A stretch of DNA of 64,000 nt from NCBI RefSeq assembly GCF_017301615.1, contig NZ_CP059066.1, forward strand, positions 2,336,001 through 2,400,000. The letters run 5' to 3'. This document shows, in pieces, positions 9,834-17,912 of this stretch (positions within the stretch are counted from its first letter, which is position 1; each line of letters begins with the position of its first letter). This DNA is from Koleobacter methoxysyntrophicus. GTDB taxonomy: Bacteria; Bacillota; Thermosediminibacteria; Koleobacterales; Koleobacteraceae. The translations under genes were made by a program, and so were the position numbers. The notes under the pieces are model-generated. The model ran no database searches, had not been told where the DNA came from, and saw nothing but the letters and a program-made list of their open reading frames with translations.

Positions 9834-10139
9834 ATGAAGTCAACAAAGTTTGCTTTTATAGGAAGCTTGTTAATTACGATTTTAATTATTATCAGATATT
9901 TAATCATAGGAGTTACTATTAAGAGCTTAGTATACCGGTCTTTGATAATTTTTTTAGTGTATTTTCTACTTTTTAAAACTTTCTATATCTTAGGAAAGAG
10001 GGTAACCTACAACAAGAAAAGAGAATTCTTAGACAGTTTAGATAATAAAATCAATATAAAAAAAATAGAACCTTTAAATTTAGAGAGAATTAAGGAAGAA
10101 CAAAACGAAGGAAAAATTATTAAACCTAAGAAACATTAG
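9834..10139 (+). CDS. Small two-helix membrane protein between cheD and sigD
   Basis: Not recognised as a named family. The 101-aa product has two hydrophobic segments (about residues 8-28 and 34-54), then a lysine-rich cytosolic tail of about 45 residues ending KPKKH. A weak AGGTGG precedes the ATG. Tight spacing from cheD and just before sigD places it in the motility operon. A role in motility or sigma-D control is only inferred from position. Confidence 0.75.
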   Translation: MKSTKFAFIGSLLITILIIIRYLIIGVTIKSLVYRSLIIFLVYFLLFKTFYILGKRVTYNKKREFLDSLDNKINIKKIEPLNLERIKEEQNEGKIIKPKKH

Positions 10140-10173
10140 AGTTTAGTTGCCTTTCAAGATAAGGGGTGGTAAA

Positions 10174-10935
10174 ATGTTAAGCGAAACAATAAAAGACATA
10201 TGGATTGAATACAAAAAAACAGGTGATAAAGCTCTCAGGGAAAAATTAATACTAAAGTATGCACCCCTTGTTAAAGTGATAGCAGGAAGAATAGCAGTAA
10301 ATTCATCAAAAACCGAATTTGAAGATATACTAAGCTATGGTATTTTTGGGTTAATTGATGCTATAGATAAATTCTGCATAGATCGGGGCGTAAAGTTTGA
10401 GACATATGCTTACTCAAGGATAAAAGGGGCTATCATTGATGGAATAAGACAAAATAACTGGGTACCAAGGACTATTATGGATAAAATAAATATGATTCAA
10501 AAGGAAATAAATAACTTACAGAAAAAATTGAGGAGAGGGCCTACTGATGAAGAGATTTGCCAGGCCCTAAATATTTCTATGGATGAATACAATAGAATTA
10601 TCCAGGAGGTTTCGAAAAAAAATATTTTGTCTTTGGATGAAATAATAGATAAAGGGGATATAAGGGCAGAAATATCATCCAATAATACCTTTTGTCATCC
10701 CGAATATGTGGCAGAACGATCTGAACTAAAATTAAATTTGGCAAAAGCAATCAATGAGCTCCCGGATAAAGAGAAACTTGTCATTGCTTTATATTACTAT
10801 GAAGGGTTAACTATAAAAGAAATTTCCGAGGTTTTAGGTGTTAGTGAATCAAGGGTTTCACAGCTTCATACCAAAGCAATCCTAAGATTAAGAGGAAGGT
10901 TAAGCAGGAAGAAACACTTATTTGTAGAGGGGTGA
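10174..10935 (+). CDS. sigD: RNA polymerase sigma factor SigD/FliA family
   Basis: Flagellar sigma-28 factor that directs late flagellar, chemotaxis and autolysin genes. ATG 10174 follows AAGGGGTGGT, giving 253 aa; an upstream in-frame start at 10147 lacks a good site. Region 2 is visible (YGIFGLIDAIDKF, FETYAYSRIKGAIIDGIR, NWVPR). Region 4 follows with ELPDKEKLVIALYYYEGLT and an HTH ending GVSESRVSQLHTKAI. No anti-sigma factor gene (flgM) is in the window. Confidence 0.95.
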   Translation: MLSETIKDIWIEYKKTGDKALREKLILKYAPLVKVIAGRIAVNSSKTEFEDILSYGIFGLIDAIDKFCIDRGVKFETYAYSRIKGAIIDGIRQNNWVPRTIMDKINMIQKEINNLQKKLRRGPTDEEICQALNISMDEYNRIIQEVSKKNILSLDEIIDKGDIRAEISSNNTFCHPEYVAERSELKLNLAKAINELPDKEKLVIALYYYEGLTIKEISEVLGVSESRVSQLHTKAILRLRGRLSRKKHLFVEG

Positions 10936-10939
10936 TACT

Positions 10940-12790
10940 ATGTCCGATTACGTAATTGTAGAAGGGAGTAGTATAAGGGACGCAATTGAAAAGGCACTTG
11001 AAAAATTAAATTGTTCCAGGGATGAAGTGAATTACCAGGTTCTGGAACATCGAGCCTCAGGTTTTTTGGGTTTAGGGGAAAAACACGTAAAATTGAAAGT
11101 TTGGAAAAAACTCCATATTAAAGAAAGAGAAGAACAGGAAGAGGTAGAAAAAAACAGGGAAAAGTTAGCTGAAGCAGAAGCAATTTCAGAAAAGTTAGAT
11201 GGATATTTTACTATTGATTATAGGAGTGATGGCGTTTTTTTGAAGATTGTACCACCTAAAGGTGATGGGGCAGAAGTCGCATTTGATGATATAAAATCCT
11301 ACATAGTTAATAAACATATAAAAGATGTTGATTTTAATAAAGTTCGAGAAGCAGTTGAAGAAAATTTTTACGAAGAAATAAAAATAGCAGAAGCCCAAGA
11401 AGAGTACAAAGAAGATGCGAAATTTGAAGTTGAGATTACCAAAGATAAGATGAAGGCTTATGGCATATTAATTCCCCCTGCTGGAGGAGGGAAATGGTTG
11501 AATGAAGATGAAGCATTATCCATCATAAAAGAAAAAGGTATAGTTCACGGGGTCAAAATCGATGTTGTTAACCGACTAATACAAAAGAAACAGTGCAATG
11601 AGCGTTTCCTTATAGCAGAAGGGGATTATCCTGTGCATGGGAAGGATGCGGAAATAAAGTTTTACTTTGAAAGGAATAAGAAGAATGTACCTGTTCTATT
11701 AGAAGATGGTAGGGTTGATTTTAGGAACCTTAATCTGATTGAAAATGTGACAAAGGGCAAATTACTGGCATCAAAGATTCCTGTGGAAAAAGGGGTACCG
11801 GGTAAAAATGTTTTTGGAGAAGAGATCCCGCCAAAAGAAGGACGAGATTTTAATCTGCCGGTAGGGAAAAACGTAGAAGTATCTGAAGATGGTTTGAATT
11901 GTTTTGCAGGGATAGATGGTCAGGTACTGTATATCGGAGGGAAAATTAATGTATATCCGGTATTTGAAGTAGCCGGGGACGTAGATACATCAACGGGGAA
12001 TATCGATTTTTTAGGGAGTGTAATAGTAAGAGGCAGTGTTAGGGAAGGATTTAAGGTCAAAGCAGAAGGGGATGTAGAAGTATACGGAACCGTTGAAGGA
12101 GCTGAAATAATTGCAGGCGGTAATATAGTTTTATATAGAGGAATTCAGGGCAGAGATAAGGGGCTGCTGCGGGCTCAGGGGAACATCTTTGCTAAATATA
12201 TTGAACACAGTAAAATAGAAGCAAAGGGTGATGTTGTTGCTGGAGATGCAATTATGCACAGCATCGTGAATGCCGGTAAACGGGTTGAAGTAGGAGGTAA
12301 AAAAGGCCTTATTGTTGGGGGCATAGTTAGGGCAGGAGACGAGATTTCTGCAAAAACGATAGGTTCCTCAATGGCAACAACAACAATTATTGAGGTAGGT
12401 ATTAACCCCATTATAAAGCAGAACTATTTAAAAACAAAGGAAAAGTTAGATAGACTTGAAAAAGATTATATTAAAACGAAAGAAGCTGTAGAATTGTTAA
12501 AGAAATTGGAAAGCGTTGGGAAATTAACCCACGATAAAAAATATATGTTAGAAAAGCTCTATAATACACTAAATCATCTGGAAAAACAGCTGGAATTATC
12601 GAAAAAAGAGATCGATATTATGAGGGAGGAAGTAGATGAAATTGATAAAGGAAGAGTAAAAGCCCTAAATAAAATATTCCCGGGAGTTAGTGTTACTATT
12701 GGAAGCGCGACAATGAAAGTAAGGGATGACCTTGTAAATGTATTGCTTTTTAAAGCGGATGAACAGATAAAAATTGGTTCGTGCGTTTAG
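10940..12790 (+). CDS. FapA/DUF342 family protein with N-terminal Jag_N domain
   Basis: The 616-aa product begins with a Jag_N-like domain (residues 1-50, ending SGFLGLGEKHVKLKVW), the module at the N-terminus of the RNA-binding protein KhpB/Jag. A FapA/DUF342 region follows, with a glycine-rich beta-helix repeat (about 330-500: SVIVRGSVREGFKVKAEGD, VEVYGTVEGAEIIAGG). A coiled-coil segment ends the protein (about 490-580). The ATG lies 5 nt after the sigD stop. FapA proteins are often encoded near motility or polarity genes, but the molecular role is unclear. Confidence 0.88.
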   Translation: MSDYVIVEGSSIRDAIEKALEKLNCSRDEVNYQVLEHRASGFLGLGEKHVKLKVWKKLHIKEREEQEEVEKNREKLAEAEAISEKLDGYFTIDYRSDGVFLKIVPPKGDGAEVAFDDIKSYIVNKHIKDVDFNKVREAVEENFYEEIKIAEAQEEYKEDAKFEVEITKDKMKAYGILIPPAGGGKWLNEDEALSIIKEKGIVHGVKIDVVNRLIQKKQCNERFLIAEGDYPVHGKDAEIKFYFERNKKNVPVLLEDGRVDFRNLNLIENVTKGKLLASKIPVEKGVPGKNVFGEEIPPKEGRDFNLPVGKNVEVSEDGLNCFAGIDGQVLYIGGKINVYPVFEVAGDVDTSTGNIDFLGSVIVRGSVREGFKVKAEGDVEVYGTVEGAEIIAGGNIVLYRGIQGRDKGLLRAQGNIFAKYIEHSKIEAKGDVVAGDAIMHSIVNAGKRVEVGGKKGLIVGGIVRAGDEISAKTIGSSMATTTIIEVGINPIIKQNYLKTKEKLDRLEKDYIKTKEAVELLKKLESVGKLTHDKKYMLEKLYNTLNHLEKQLELSKKEIDIMREEVDEIDKGRVKALNKIFPGVSVTIGSATMKVRDDLVNVLLFKADEQIKIGSCV

Positions 12791-12806
12791 GAGAGAGGGT
12801 GAGATA

Positions 12807-13121
12807 ATGACTTTAAAACCTATAGACCTTCAGGTTTTAATACCAAAATCAGTAGAAATATCGAGAAGCCGGCAGTTAAGGGATAATTCTATAAATAACG
12901 ACAAGGGGATTTTTATTAACCAGATGCAACAACAACAGGAAATTTCAAAGAGCAGGGTTTTGCTGCCTAATAAACCTGAAAAAGGGAAAATAGATAGAGA
13001 TAAGGAAAAGGATAAAAATAATAGAAATAAAGATAAGAATAACATCAATAAAGAAAGATCTGTTAAAAAAGAACAAAAAAACAACAATAAATTAGGAAAT
13101 TTTATTGATTTAAGATTATAA
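12807..13121 (+). CDS. Small charged, probably disordered protein in the motility operon
   Basis: Unrecognised 104-aa product; start ATG 12807 follows GAGAGAGGGTGAG. The N-terminal 60 residues are mixed (LKPIDLQVLIPKSVEISRSR). The rest is dominated by Lys, Asn, Asp and Arg in a low-complexity run, ending with a short hydrophobic LGNFIDLRL. No membrane segment or signal peptide is visible. Compositional bias and A-rich DNA make function prediction unsafe, but the ribosome binding site and operon position support a real gene. Confidence 0.65.
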   Translation: MTLKPIDLQVLIPKSVEISRSRQLRDNSINNDKGIFINQMQQQQEISKSRVLLPNKPEKGKIDRDKEKDKNNRNKDKNNINKERSVKKEQKNNNKLGNFIDLRL

Positions 13122-13343
13122 ACCCAAACCCGATTAAGGGGTGAATTTTATGAAATTAAACTATAATCAATTGATACCTCTTTTTATTATCATACAGTTA
13201 TTAATAATTATATATTTTTGGTATATTATCTCAAGTTTGGCGACAATATTTTCCAACCTTTATAAATCAAGGATTACGTGCCATAGAACAGTGAATTGTA
13301 GTAGAGAAAATATGCGATGCTTTCATTCAACTTTCGAGTTTAC

Positions 13344-13372
13344 TTGATATTGAGCGCTTCCTGTGGTATAAT
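13344..13372 (+). promoter_or_regulatory. Sigma-A promoter of the IS transposase
   Basis: TTGATA (13344-13349), 17-nt spacer, TATAAT (13367-13372), inside the IS and upstream of the transposase GCAGGAGG ribosome binding site. Confidence 0.75.
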
Positions 13373-13404
13373 TGTAGTAGCCAATAATCTGCAGGAGGCC
13401 AGTG

Positions 13405-15147
13405 ATGTTCCTTAAAAAAGCCAGAAAAACTTATAAAGGTAAGGTTTATGAAACTTATGCTTTAACCGAATCTTATCGAGAAAACGGTAAAGTAAAACAC
13501 CGTCATATCGCAAATCTGGGTTCCTTGACTAAAGAACAAGCCCAGCGTATTAAACTTGTGCTTAAGGCAAAACAAATTGAAGATGTCTTCGTTGGTCATT
13601 TGTCTGATGTAGTAGCCAAAGAGCATTATCGTTTTCTTGATGTTGCTGTGCTTGATGATATTTGGCGGCAGTTTGATTTAGATCAATACTTTGCCGAACT
13701 GCCATATGCCGAAGCTATGGCTGTTAATCGTTGTTTGGATCCCAAAAGCAAAATTCAAATTCAAGACTGGACACAGCAGACCATTCTACCCCGTTTATTG
13801 AGATACGACTTTAGTGCTGACAGTGAATATAGCATCTACCGTACTCTGGATAAAATCACTGACCAAGAAGTAGAGTTGCAGAAACATGTTTATCGAAAAT
13901 GCAAGCAGTTAGGTTATACTGACGAAAAGGCTGTCTTTTACGATATTACCTCCAGCTATTTTGAGGGAACAAAATGTGTTTTGGCTTTTAAGGGTTATTC
14001 TCGCGATCATCGGCCTGACAGACTTCAAATTACTATCGCTCTGGTGGTCACACCGGATGGCTACCCTTTTTACTGGCGGGTGATGCCGGGTAATACCCAG
14101 GATGTTACCACGGTAGAAGATTTATTACTGATTCTTAAAGAACGTTTTGGGATTGAAGAATGTTTATTAGTATTTGACCGTGGTATGGTTTCCCAAAATA
14201 ACCTCGAAGCCATTGCGGAAAAGAAACTCACTTATATTTCTGCCCTTGATAAAGATGAGGTGTCCGGTCTTGGGCTTATGGAAGCCGAATTTCAAAGTCT
14301 GGTGGTAGATGAACGTTACTGGCGAGATAACCTTTTATCCCTCGGTTTTAATCTCTATGACGAAAACCTTGTTTACCGTGAACACATTAAAGGTAAGGTG
14401 CGATATATCCTGGCCTTTAACCGTCAAGCATATCAGGACCAACAGCAAAACAGGCAGGAACGTTTGCAAAAAGCGGAATCATATTTAGCAGCTTGCAACA
14501 ATGAACTCAAACATGCCCAAAAGAGCCGGAACAGAGAAGCAACAGCACGCAGGATAGAAAACAAGCTCAGAAAATGGAATATGCATAAAGTATTTATTTG
14601 GGAACTGGAGCCTATTGCTATTACTAAAAGAGGCACCGGACAAAAGATTGACTCCTTTCGAGTAGTTTACACCATTAATGAAGACAAACTCAAACAACAG
14701 GCGAGCCTGGATGGAATTATGTGCTTTGTAACCAATGAGCCCACAGATAAGCTTCCTGCCTGCCAGGTAATCCGATATTACCGGCGTAAAAGCAAAGTGG
14801 AAGATGCCTTTCGAGAACTCAAGGATCACCTCCATTTGAGGCCATTTTTCTTGAGCCGTGAAAAAAGAGTCAGGGCCCATGTCACCATCTGTGTGCTGGG
14901 ATACCTTCTGCTAAATGCATTAGAAGAAAAACTACAACAACAACACTATCAATGCAGTGCAGCAACTGCTCTGGAAATATTGGGCAAGTGCCTTTTGAAT
15001 CGTATCGGGTTTAAAAACAGTGAATCGTATGCAGAAAGTATTACTGAAGTCACCACACAGCAACTGGAGATCCTGAGGAAGTTAGGTTTTGAATATCTCA
15101 TTTCTAAAAAGTATTTAAATCAAATACTGGAACATTCTACCAAGTAG
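13405..15147 (+). CDS. IS1634/IS1549-family DDE transposase
   Basis: Catalyses transposition of the surrounding IS. ATG 13405 lies 6-7 nt after GCAGGAGG and gives 580 aa; the overlapping GTG at 13402 is less likely. The RNase H-like core shows the first Asp (VFYDITSSYFEG), the second Asp (LVFDRGMVS) and the glutamate region (YYRRKSKVEDAFRELKDHL, followed by RPFFLS and VRAHVTICVLGYLLL). No frameshift or stop interrupts it, so it should be active. Confidence 0.93.
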   Translation: MFLKKARKTYKGKVYETYALTESYRENGKVKHRHIANLGSLTKEQAQRIKLVLKAKQIEDVFVGHLSDVVAKEHYRFLDVAVLDDIWRQFDLDQYFAELPYAEAMAVNRCLDPKSKIQIQDWTQQTILPRLLRYDFSADSEYSIYRTLDKITDQEVELQKHVYRKCKQLGYTDEKAVFYDITSSYFEGTKCVLAFKGYSRDHRPDRLQITIALVVTPDGYPFYWRVMPGNTQDVTTVEDLLLILKERFGIEECLLVFDRGMVSQNNLEAIAEKKLTYISALDKDEVSGLGLMEAEFQSLVVDERYWRDNLLSLGFNLYDENLVYREHIKGKVRYILAFNRQAYQDQQQNRQERLQKAESYLAACNNELKHAQKSRNREATARRIENKLRKWNMHKVFIWELEPIAITKRGTGQKIDSFRVVYTINEDKLKQQASLDGIMCFVTNEPTDKLPACQVIRYYRRKSKVEDAFRELKDHLHLRPFFLSREKRVRAHVTICVLGYLLLNALEEKLQQQHYQCSAATALEILGKCLLNRIGFKNSESYAESITEVTTQQLEILRKLGFEYLISKKYLNQILEHSTK

Positions 15148-15658
15148 TAGAGAAAAATCGCTTTTTGTCCCTTCAAACCCTTGCTACTACTTGGCTGGAA
15201 ATTTTTTGCGCCAAACTTGGGTATTATATCGAAAAAATTAAAAGAAATTGAATATAAGCGAATGGGTATAAAGAAACACCAGGAAGAATTTGAAGATTTC
15301 CTGAAACTTGTCAGGGAAATTATGGATGAATATAATGCTGTATTTGATTTTTTAATATCTGACTTAGAAAAAAAAATAAAAAAGGTCGACGAAATACAAA
15401 TGAATTTCAGGAATATTGAAGATATGTTCGAGTTGTATCAAGAAAGATCAGCAGCTTTTTTTAACAAACAAAAGAACGAGCCAAGAAAAGAGGATGATTT
15501 TAAGCAATTAGAAAAAAAGGAATATAAAAAGGTTTTCGAGCTTGCCAGGGAGGGATTGGATATTACTGAAATAGCTAAAAAAGTGGATATAGGAAAGGGT
15601 GAAGTCAGCCTACTGTTAAACCTTAAGCAGAAAAATAGGGATAAATTTACTAAATGAG

Positions 15659-15693
15659 GTAATATTTTTTTTTGAAAAAAAGCATAATATTAC
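15659..15693 (+). other. A/T-rich stem-loop upstream of the 176-aa membrane protein
   Basis: GTAATATT (15659-15666) pairs with AATATTAC (15686-15693); between them runs of T and A can extend the stem. It directly precedes the GGGGTG ribosome binding site at about 15695. There is no following T-run, so it is not a typical terminator in the + direction. Confidence 0.45.
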
Positions 15694-15706
15694 TTGGGGT
15701 GATATT

Positions 15707-16237
15707 ATGCATAAATTTTATATGGTTAGCAAAAGGTCTTATTTTTTTATAGGCTTCTTTATAGGAATTTTTCTGATGTTTTCCATTTTTAGTTTTATAA
15801 TTATTACTTCTTTTAAAAACGGGCTGACTATTTCCATAGATATGAAGGACCTTTCTGTACCCGTTTCAAAGAAACTCCAGGATGTTTCTGCAGAGGAATT
15901 GGCTAATGTAATTTTAGAGATCAAAAAGAATATCCCTGATATTACCAGAGAAATATTAAATTCGGGTAAAAATGAAGCAAATTTAAATATCTCCGGTTTT
16001 CATATAATTTTACCAAAGGCATTTGTTCAAGAATTTGAATCAAAGATTTCGGAAATTGTCGAAATGGCACTGTATAAGCTTATTGATACCATTGATAGAG
16101 AGGATCTTGTTAAAGGTCTATCTATAAAACATCAGGTTATTATGGAAGAGTTTATTAGAAATGAATTGAATAATAAGAAAATAGACATTGAACTATTGGA
16201 AAGATATTCATTTCCGGTAAAGCTGAATTTTAGATAA
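15707..16237 (+). CDS. Membrane-anchored protein of unknown function
   Basis: Not recognised. The 176-aa protein has one N-terminal hydrophobic segment (about residues 10-33, FFIGFFIGIFLMFSIFSF). A predicted extracytoplasmic or amphipathic region follows, with helical stretches and an LNISGFHIILPKAFV block. The ATG follows TTGGGGTGAT. It ends the motility cluster just before rpsB; the upstream IS may have polar effects on it. A motility-linked role is inferred from position only. Confidence 0.7.
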   Translation: MHKFYMVSKRSYFFIGFFIGIFLMFSIFSFIIITSFKNGLTISIDMKDLSVPVSKKLQDVSAEELANVILEIKKNIPDITREILNSGKNEANLNISGFHIILPKAFVQEFESKISEIVEMALYKLIDTIDREDLVKGLSIKHQVIMEEFIRNELNNKKIDIELLERYSFPVKLNFR

Positions 16238-16253
16238 TTTTATTACAGGTATA

Positions 16254-16282
16254 TTGATATATATGTTTAATTATGGTATACT
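16254..16282 (+). promoter_or_regulatory. Promoter of rpsB-tsf
   Basis: TTGATA (16254-16259), 17-nt spacer, TATACT (16277-16282). It would start transcription about 100 nt before rpsB. Confidence 0.75.
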
Positions 16283-16301
16283 TTTAAAGGCTGTTAAAAC
16301 A

Positions 16302-16360
16302 CACCCTTCCTGATTTATAAAAAGGGTGCCGAAAGGTCTTTTTTAAGGATGAAGGAAGGG
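16302..16360 (+). promoter_or_regulatory. rpsB leader with two mutually exclusive stems
   Basis: CACCCTT (16302-16308) can pair with AAGGGTG (16322-16328). The overlapping CCCTTCC (16304-16310) can instead pair with GGAAGGG (16354-16360), close to the translation start region. The shared strand makes the stems exclusive, a layout typical of ribosomal-protein autoregulatory leaders. S2 as ligand is inference. Confidence 0.5.
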
Positions 16361-16388
16361 GAGGTATAAAACCAGAGGAGGTGAAAGA

Positions 16389-17096
16389 ATGTCTATAATT
16401 TCGATGAAGCAGCTTCTTGAAGCGGGGGTCCATTTTGGACATCAAACAAGAAGATGGAATCCCAAAATGGCAGAGTATATTTTTACTGAAAGAAACGGTA
16501 TTTATATTATTGATCTACAGAAGACTGTAAAAAAAGTAGAAGAAGCTTACCAGTTTATTAAAGATGTGGCTGCTCAAGGGGAATCCGTATTGTTTGTTGG
16601 AACCAAGAAACAGGCTCAGGAGTCAATCAAAGAAGAAGCTGAAAGGTGTGGAATGTTTTACGTAAATCAACGATGGTTAGGTGGGATGCTTACCAATTTT
16701 AAAACCATCAGAGAGCGCATAGAAAGATTGCATGAATTAGAGCGTATGAGGGAAGAAGGTCTTTATGAGGTCCTTCCTAAAAAGGAAGTAATCAAACTCA
16801 ATCATGAGGAAGAAAAGTTGCAAAAGTTTCTCGGCGGAATTAAAAATATGACAAAACTCCCCGGAGCCCTGTTTGTTGTTGACCCCAGGAAGGAAAAAAT
16901 TGCTGTTGCGGAAGCAAGGAAATTAGGAATTCCCATCGTTGCTATTGTAGATACTAACTGTGACCCTGATGAGGTCGATTACGTTATTCCGGGAAATGAC
17001 GATGCTATCAGGGCCGTTAAACTCCTTGCAGAAAAAATGGCAGATGCTGTTTTGGAAGGCAAGCAAGGGGAACAGTTTTCAGAAGAACAAATATAA
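16389..17096 (+). CDS. rpsB: 30S ribosomal protein S2
   Basis: Small-subunit protein needed for S1 docking and translation initiation. The 235-aa product shows canonical S2 blocks: [22 protein letters not shown], the FVGTKKQAQ block, [11 protein letters not shown] and [15 protein letters not shown]. The ATG follows AGAGGAGGTG. It has its own promoter and leader and is followed by tsf, as in most bacteria. Confidence 0.98.
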   Translation: MSIISMKQLLEAGVHFGHQTRRWNPKMAEYIFTERNGIYIIDLQKTVKKVEEAYQFIKDVAAQGESVLFVGTKKQAQESIKEEAERCGMFYVNQRWLGGMLTNFKTIRERIERLHELERMREEGLYEVLPKKEVIKLNHEEEKLQKFLGGIKNMTKLPGALFVVDPRKEKIAVAEARKLGIPIVAIVDTNCDPDEVDYVIPGNDDAIRAVKLLAEKMADAVLEGKQGEQFSEEQI

Positions 17097-17107
17097 CCGA
17101 GTTGTTA

Positions 17108-17160
17108 TGGTAAGGGTGAATGACTAAGGGATCGCTTAAGGCCCTTACTTACCCTTACCA
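17108..17160 (+). other. Intercistronic stem-loop between rpsB and tsf
   Basis: TGGTAAGGGT (17108-17117) pairs perfectly with ACCCTTACCA (17151-17160), with an inner TAAGGG (17125-17130)/CCCTTA (17142-17147) stem. No T-run follows, so it probably stabilises or processes the mRNA, or partly attenuates it, rather than being a full terminator. Confidence 0.6.
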
Positions 17161-17187
17161 TTAATAATATTTAGGGAGGTTAATTGG

Positions 17188-17793
17188 ATGATTACAGCAG
17201 CGCAAGTAAAGGAATTAAGGGAACGAACCGGAGCAGGGATGATGGACTGCAAAAAAGCCCTTGTAGAAACTAAAGGAGACATAGAAAAAGCTATTGAATA
17301 TCTTAGAGAGAAAGGTTTAGCTGCAGCTGCAAAAAAAGCGGGCAGAATAACGGCTGAGGGTATAGTTGATGCATATATTCATGGTGGGGGGCGAATTGGT
17401 GTCCTAGTTGAGGTTAATTGCGAAACAGACTTTGTTGCTAGAACCGAAGAGTTCCGGCAGCTTGTTAAAGATATTGCCATGCAAATTGCCGCTTCAAATC
17501 CCAAGTATATAACAAGAGATGAGGTGCCGGAAGAAGTTGTAAACAAAGAGAAAGAGATCCTTAGAACCCAAGCATTAAATGAAGGCAAACCCGAACATAT
17601 TGTTGATAAGATGGTAGAAGGTCGACTTGAAAAATTTTTTAATGAAATATGCTTATTAGAGCAGCCCTTTATTAAAGACCCAGATATAACTGTTGAAGAT
17701 ATGATAAAGGAACATATTGCTACTATAGGGGAAAACATATCTGTAAGAAGATTTGCACGTTATGAAATGGGTGAGGGCTTGGAAAAGAGGTAA
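17188..17793 (+). CDS. tsf: Translation elongation factor Ts
   Basis: Guanine nucleotide exchange factor for EF-Tu. The 201-aa product is the shorter form typical of Gram-positive clades. Its UBA-like N-terminus has [16 protein letters not shown], and the core has [16 protein letters not shown]. The ATG follows AGGGAGG. A terminator follows it. Confidence 0.97.
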   Translation: MITAAQVKELRERTGAGMMDCKKALVETKGDIEKAIEYLREKGLAAAAKKAGRITAEGIVDAYIHGGGRIGVLVEVNCETDFVARTEEFRQLVKDIAMQIAASNPKYITRDEVPEEVVNKEKEILRTQALNEGKPEHIVDKMVEGRLEKFFNEICLLEQPFIKDPDITVEDMIKEHIATIGENISVRRFARYEMGEGLEKR

Positions 17794-17813
17794 ACCATTC
17801 TATGGTTCCTTGA

Positions 17814-17852
17814 AAAGAGAAAGGGGAACACTTTAAGTGTTTCTCTTTTTTT
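17814..17852 (+). terminator. Rho-independent terminator after tsf
   Basis: An AAAGAGAAA arm and an AACACTT/AAGTGTT inner stem close on TTTCTCT, followed by a run of T (to 17852). Confidence 0.75.
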
Positions 17853-17912
17853 AAAGGAGGATTTTGGTGGGATAATGTAGAAAATAATTTTAGTAGATCG
17901 GAGGAATTATAT

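Larger units (their letters stand above)
13230..15221 (+). mobile_element. Complete IS1634-type (IS4 superfamily) insertion sequence, 1,992 bp
   Basis: Terminal inverted repeats read CTCAAGTTTGGCG (13230-13242) and CCCAAGTTTGGCG (reverse complement of 15209-15221). Weaker matching continues inward through TTTCCA and CAAGG blocks to about 44 bp. A 6-bp direct repeat TATTAT flanks it (13224-13229 and 15222-15227). One full transposase gene lies inside. A GTAGTAG motif recurs near both ends. The element looks richer in G+C than its surroundings. Intact ends, intact ORF and perfect target duplication suggest a recent insertion. Confidence 0.9.
13150..15657 (+). pseudogene. SwrB-like/DUF6115 gene split by an insertion sequence
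   Basis: Two fragments of one gene, at 13150-13229 and 15228-15657. The first encodes an N-terminal membrane anchor (MKLNYNQLIPLF, then a hydrophobic run to WYI). The second encodes a coiled-coil body (KKLKEIEYKRMG onward) and a C-terminal HTH-like end (ITEIAKKVDIGKGEVSLLL). Deleting the IS and one TATTAT copy joins them in frame as ...YFWYIISKKLKEIE..., giving 169 aa. Position after sigD and the TM plus coiled-coil layout resemble SwrB/YlxL, a motility accessory protein, and the DUF6115 family. The 3' fragment lacks the anchor and a convincing start, so the gene is probably inactive. Confidence 0.85.

Noticed and set aside
13001..13110. A-rich repetitive stretch considered as a repeat or CRISPR-like array
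   Set aside because: No regular unit length or spacers; it encodes the Lys/Asn-rich tail of a small protein. No CRISPR array was seen anywhere.
13141..13347. 68-aa ORF upstream of the transposase as a separate gene
   Set aside because: It is the anchor fragment of the interrupted SwrB-like gene running into IS sequence.
15181..15657. 158-aa ORF as an independent intact gene
   Set aside because: Its first residues come from the IS end and it has no ribosome binding site; it is the 3' fragment of the split gene.
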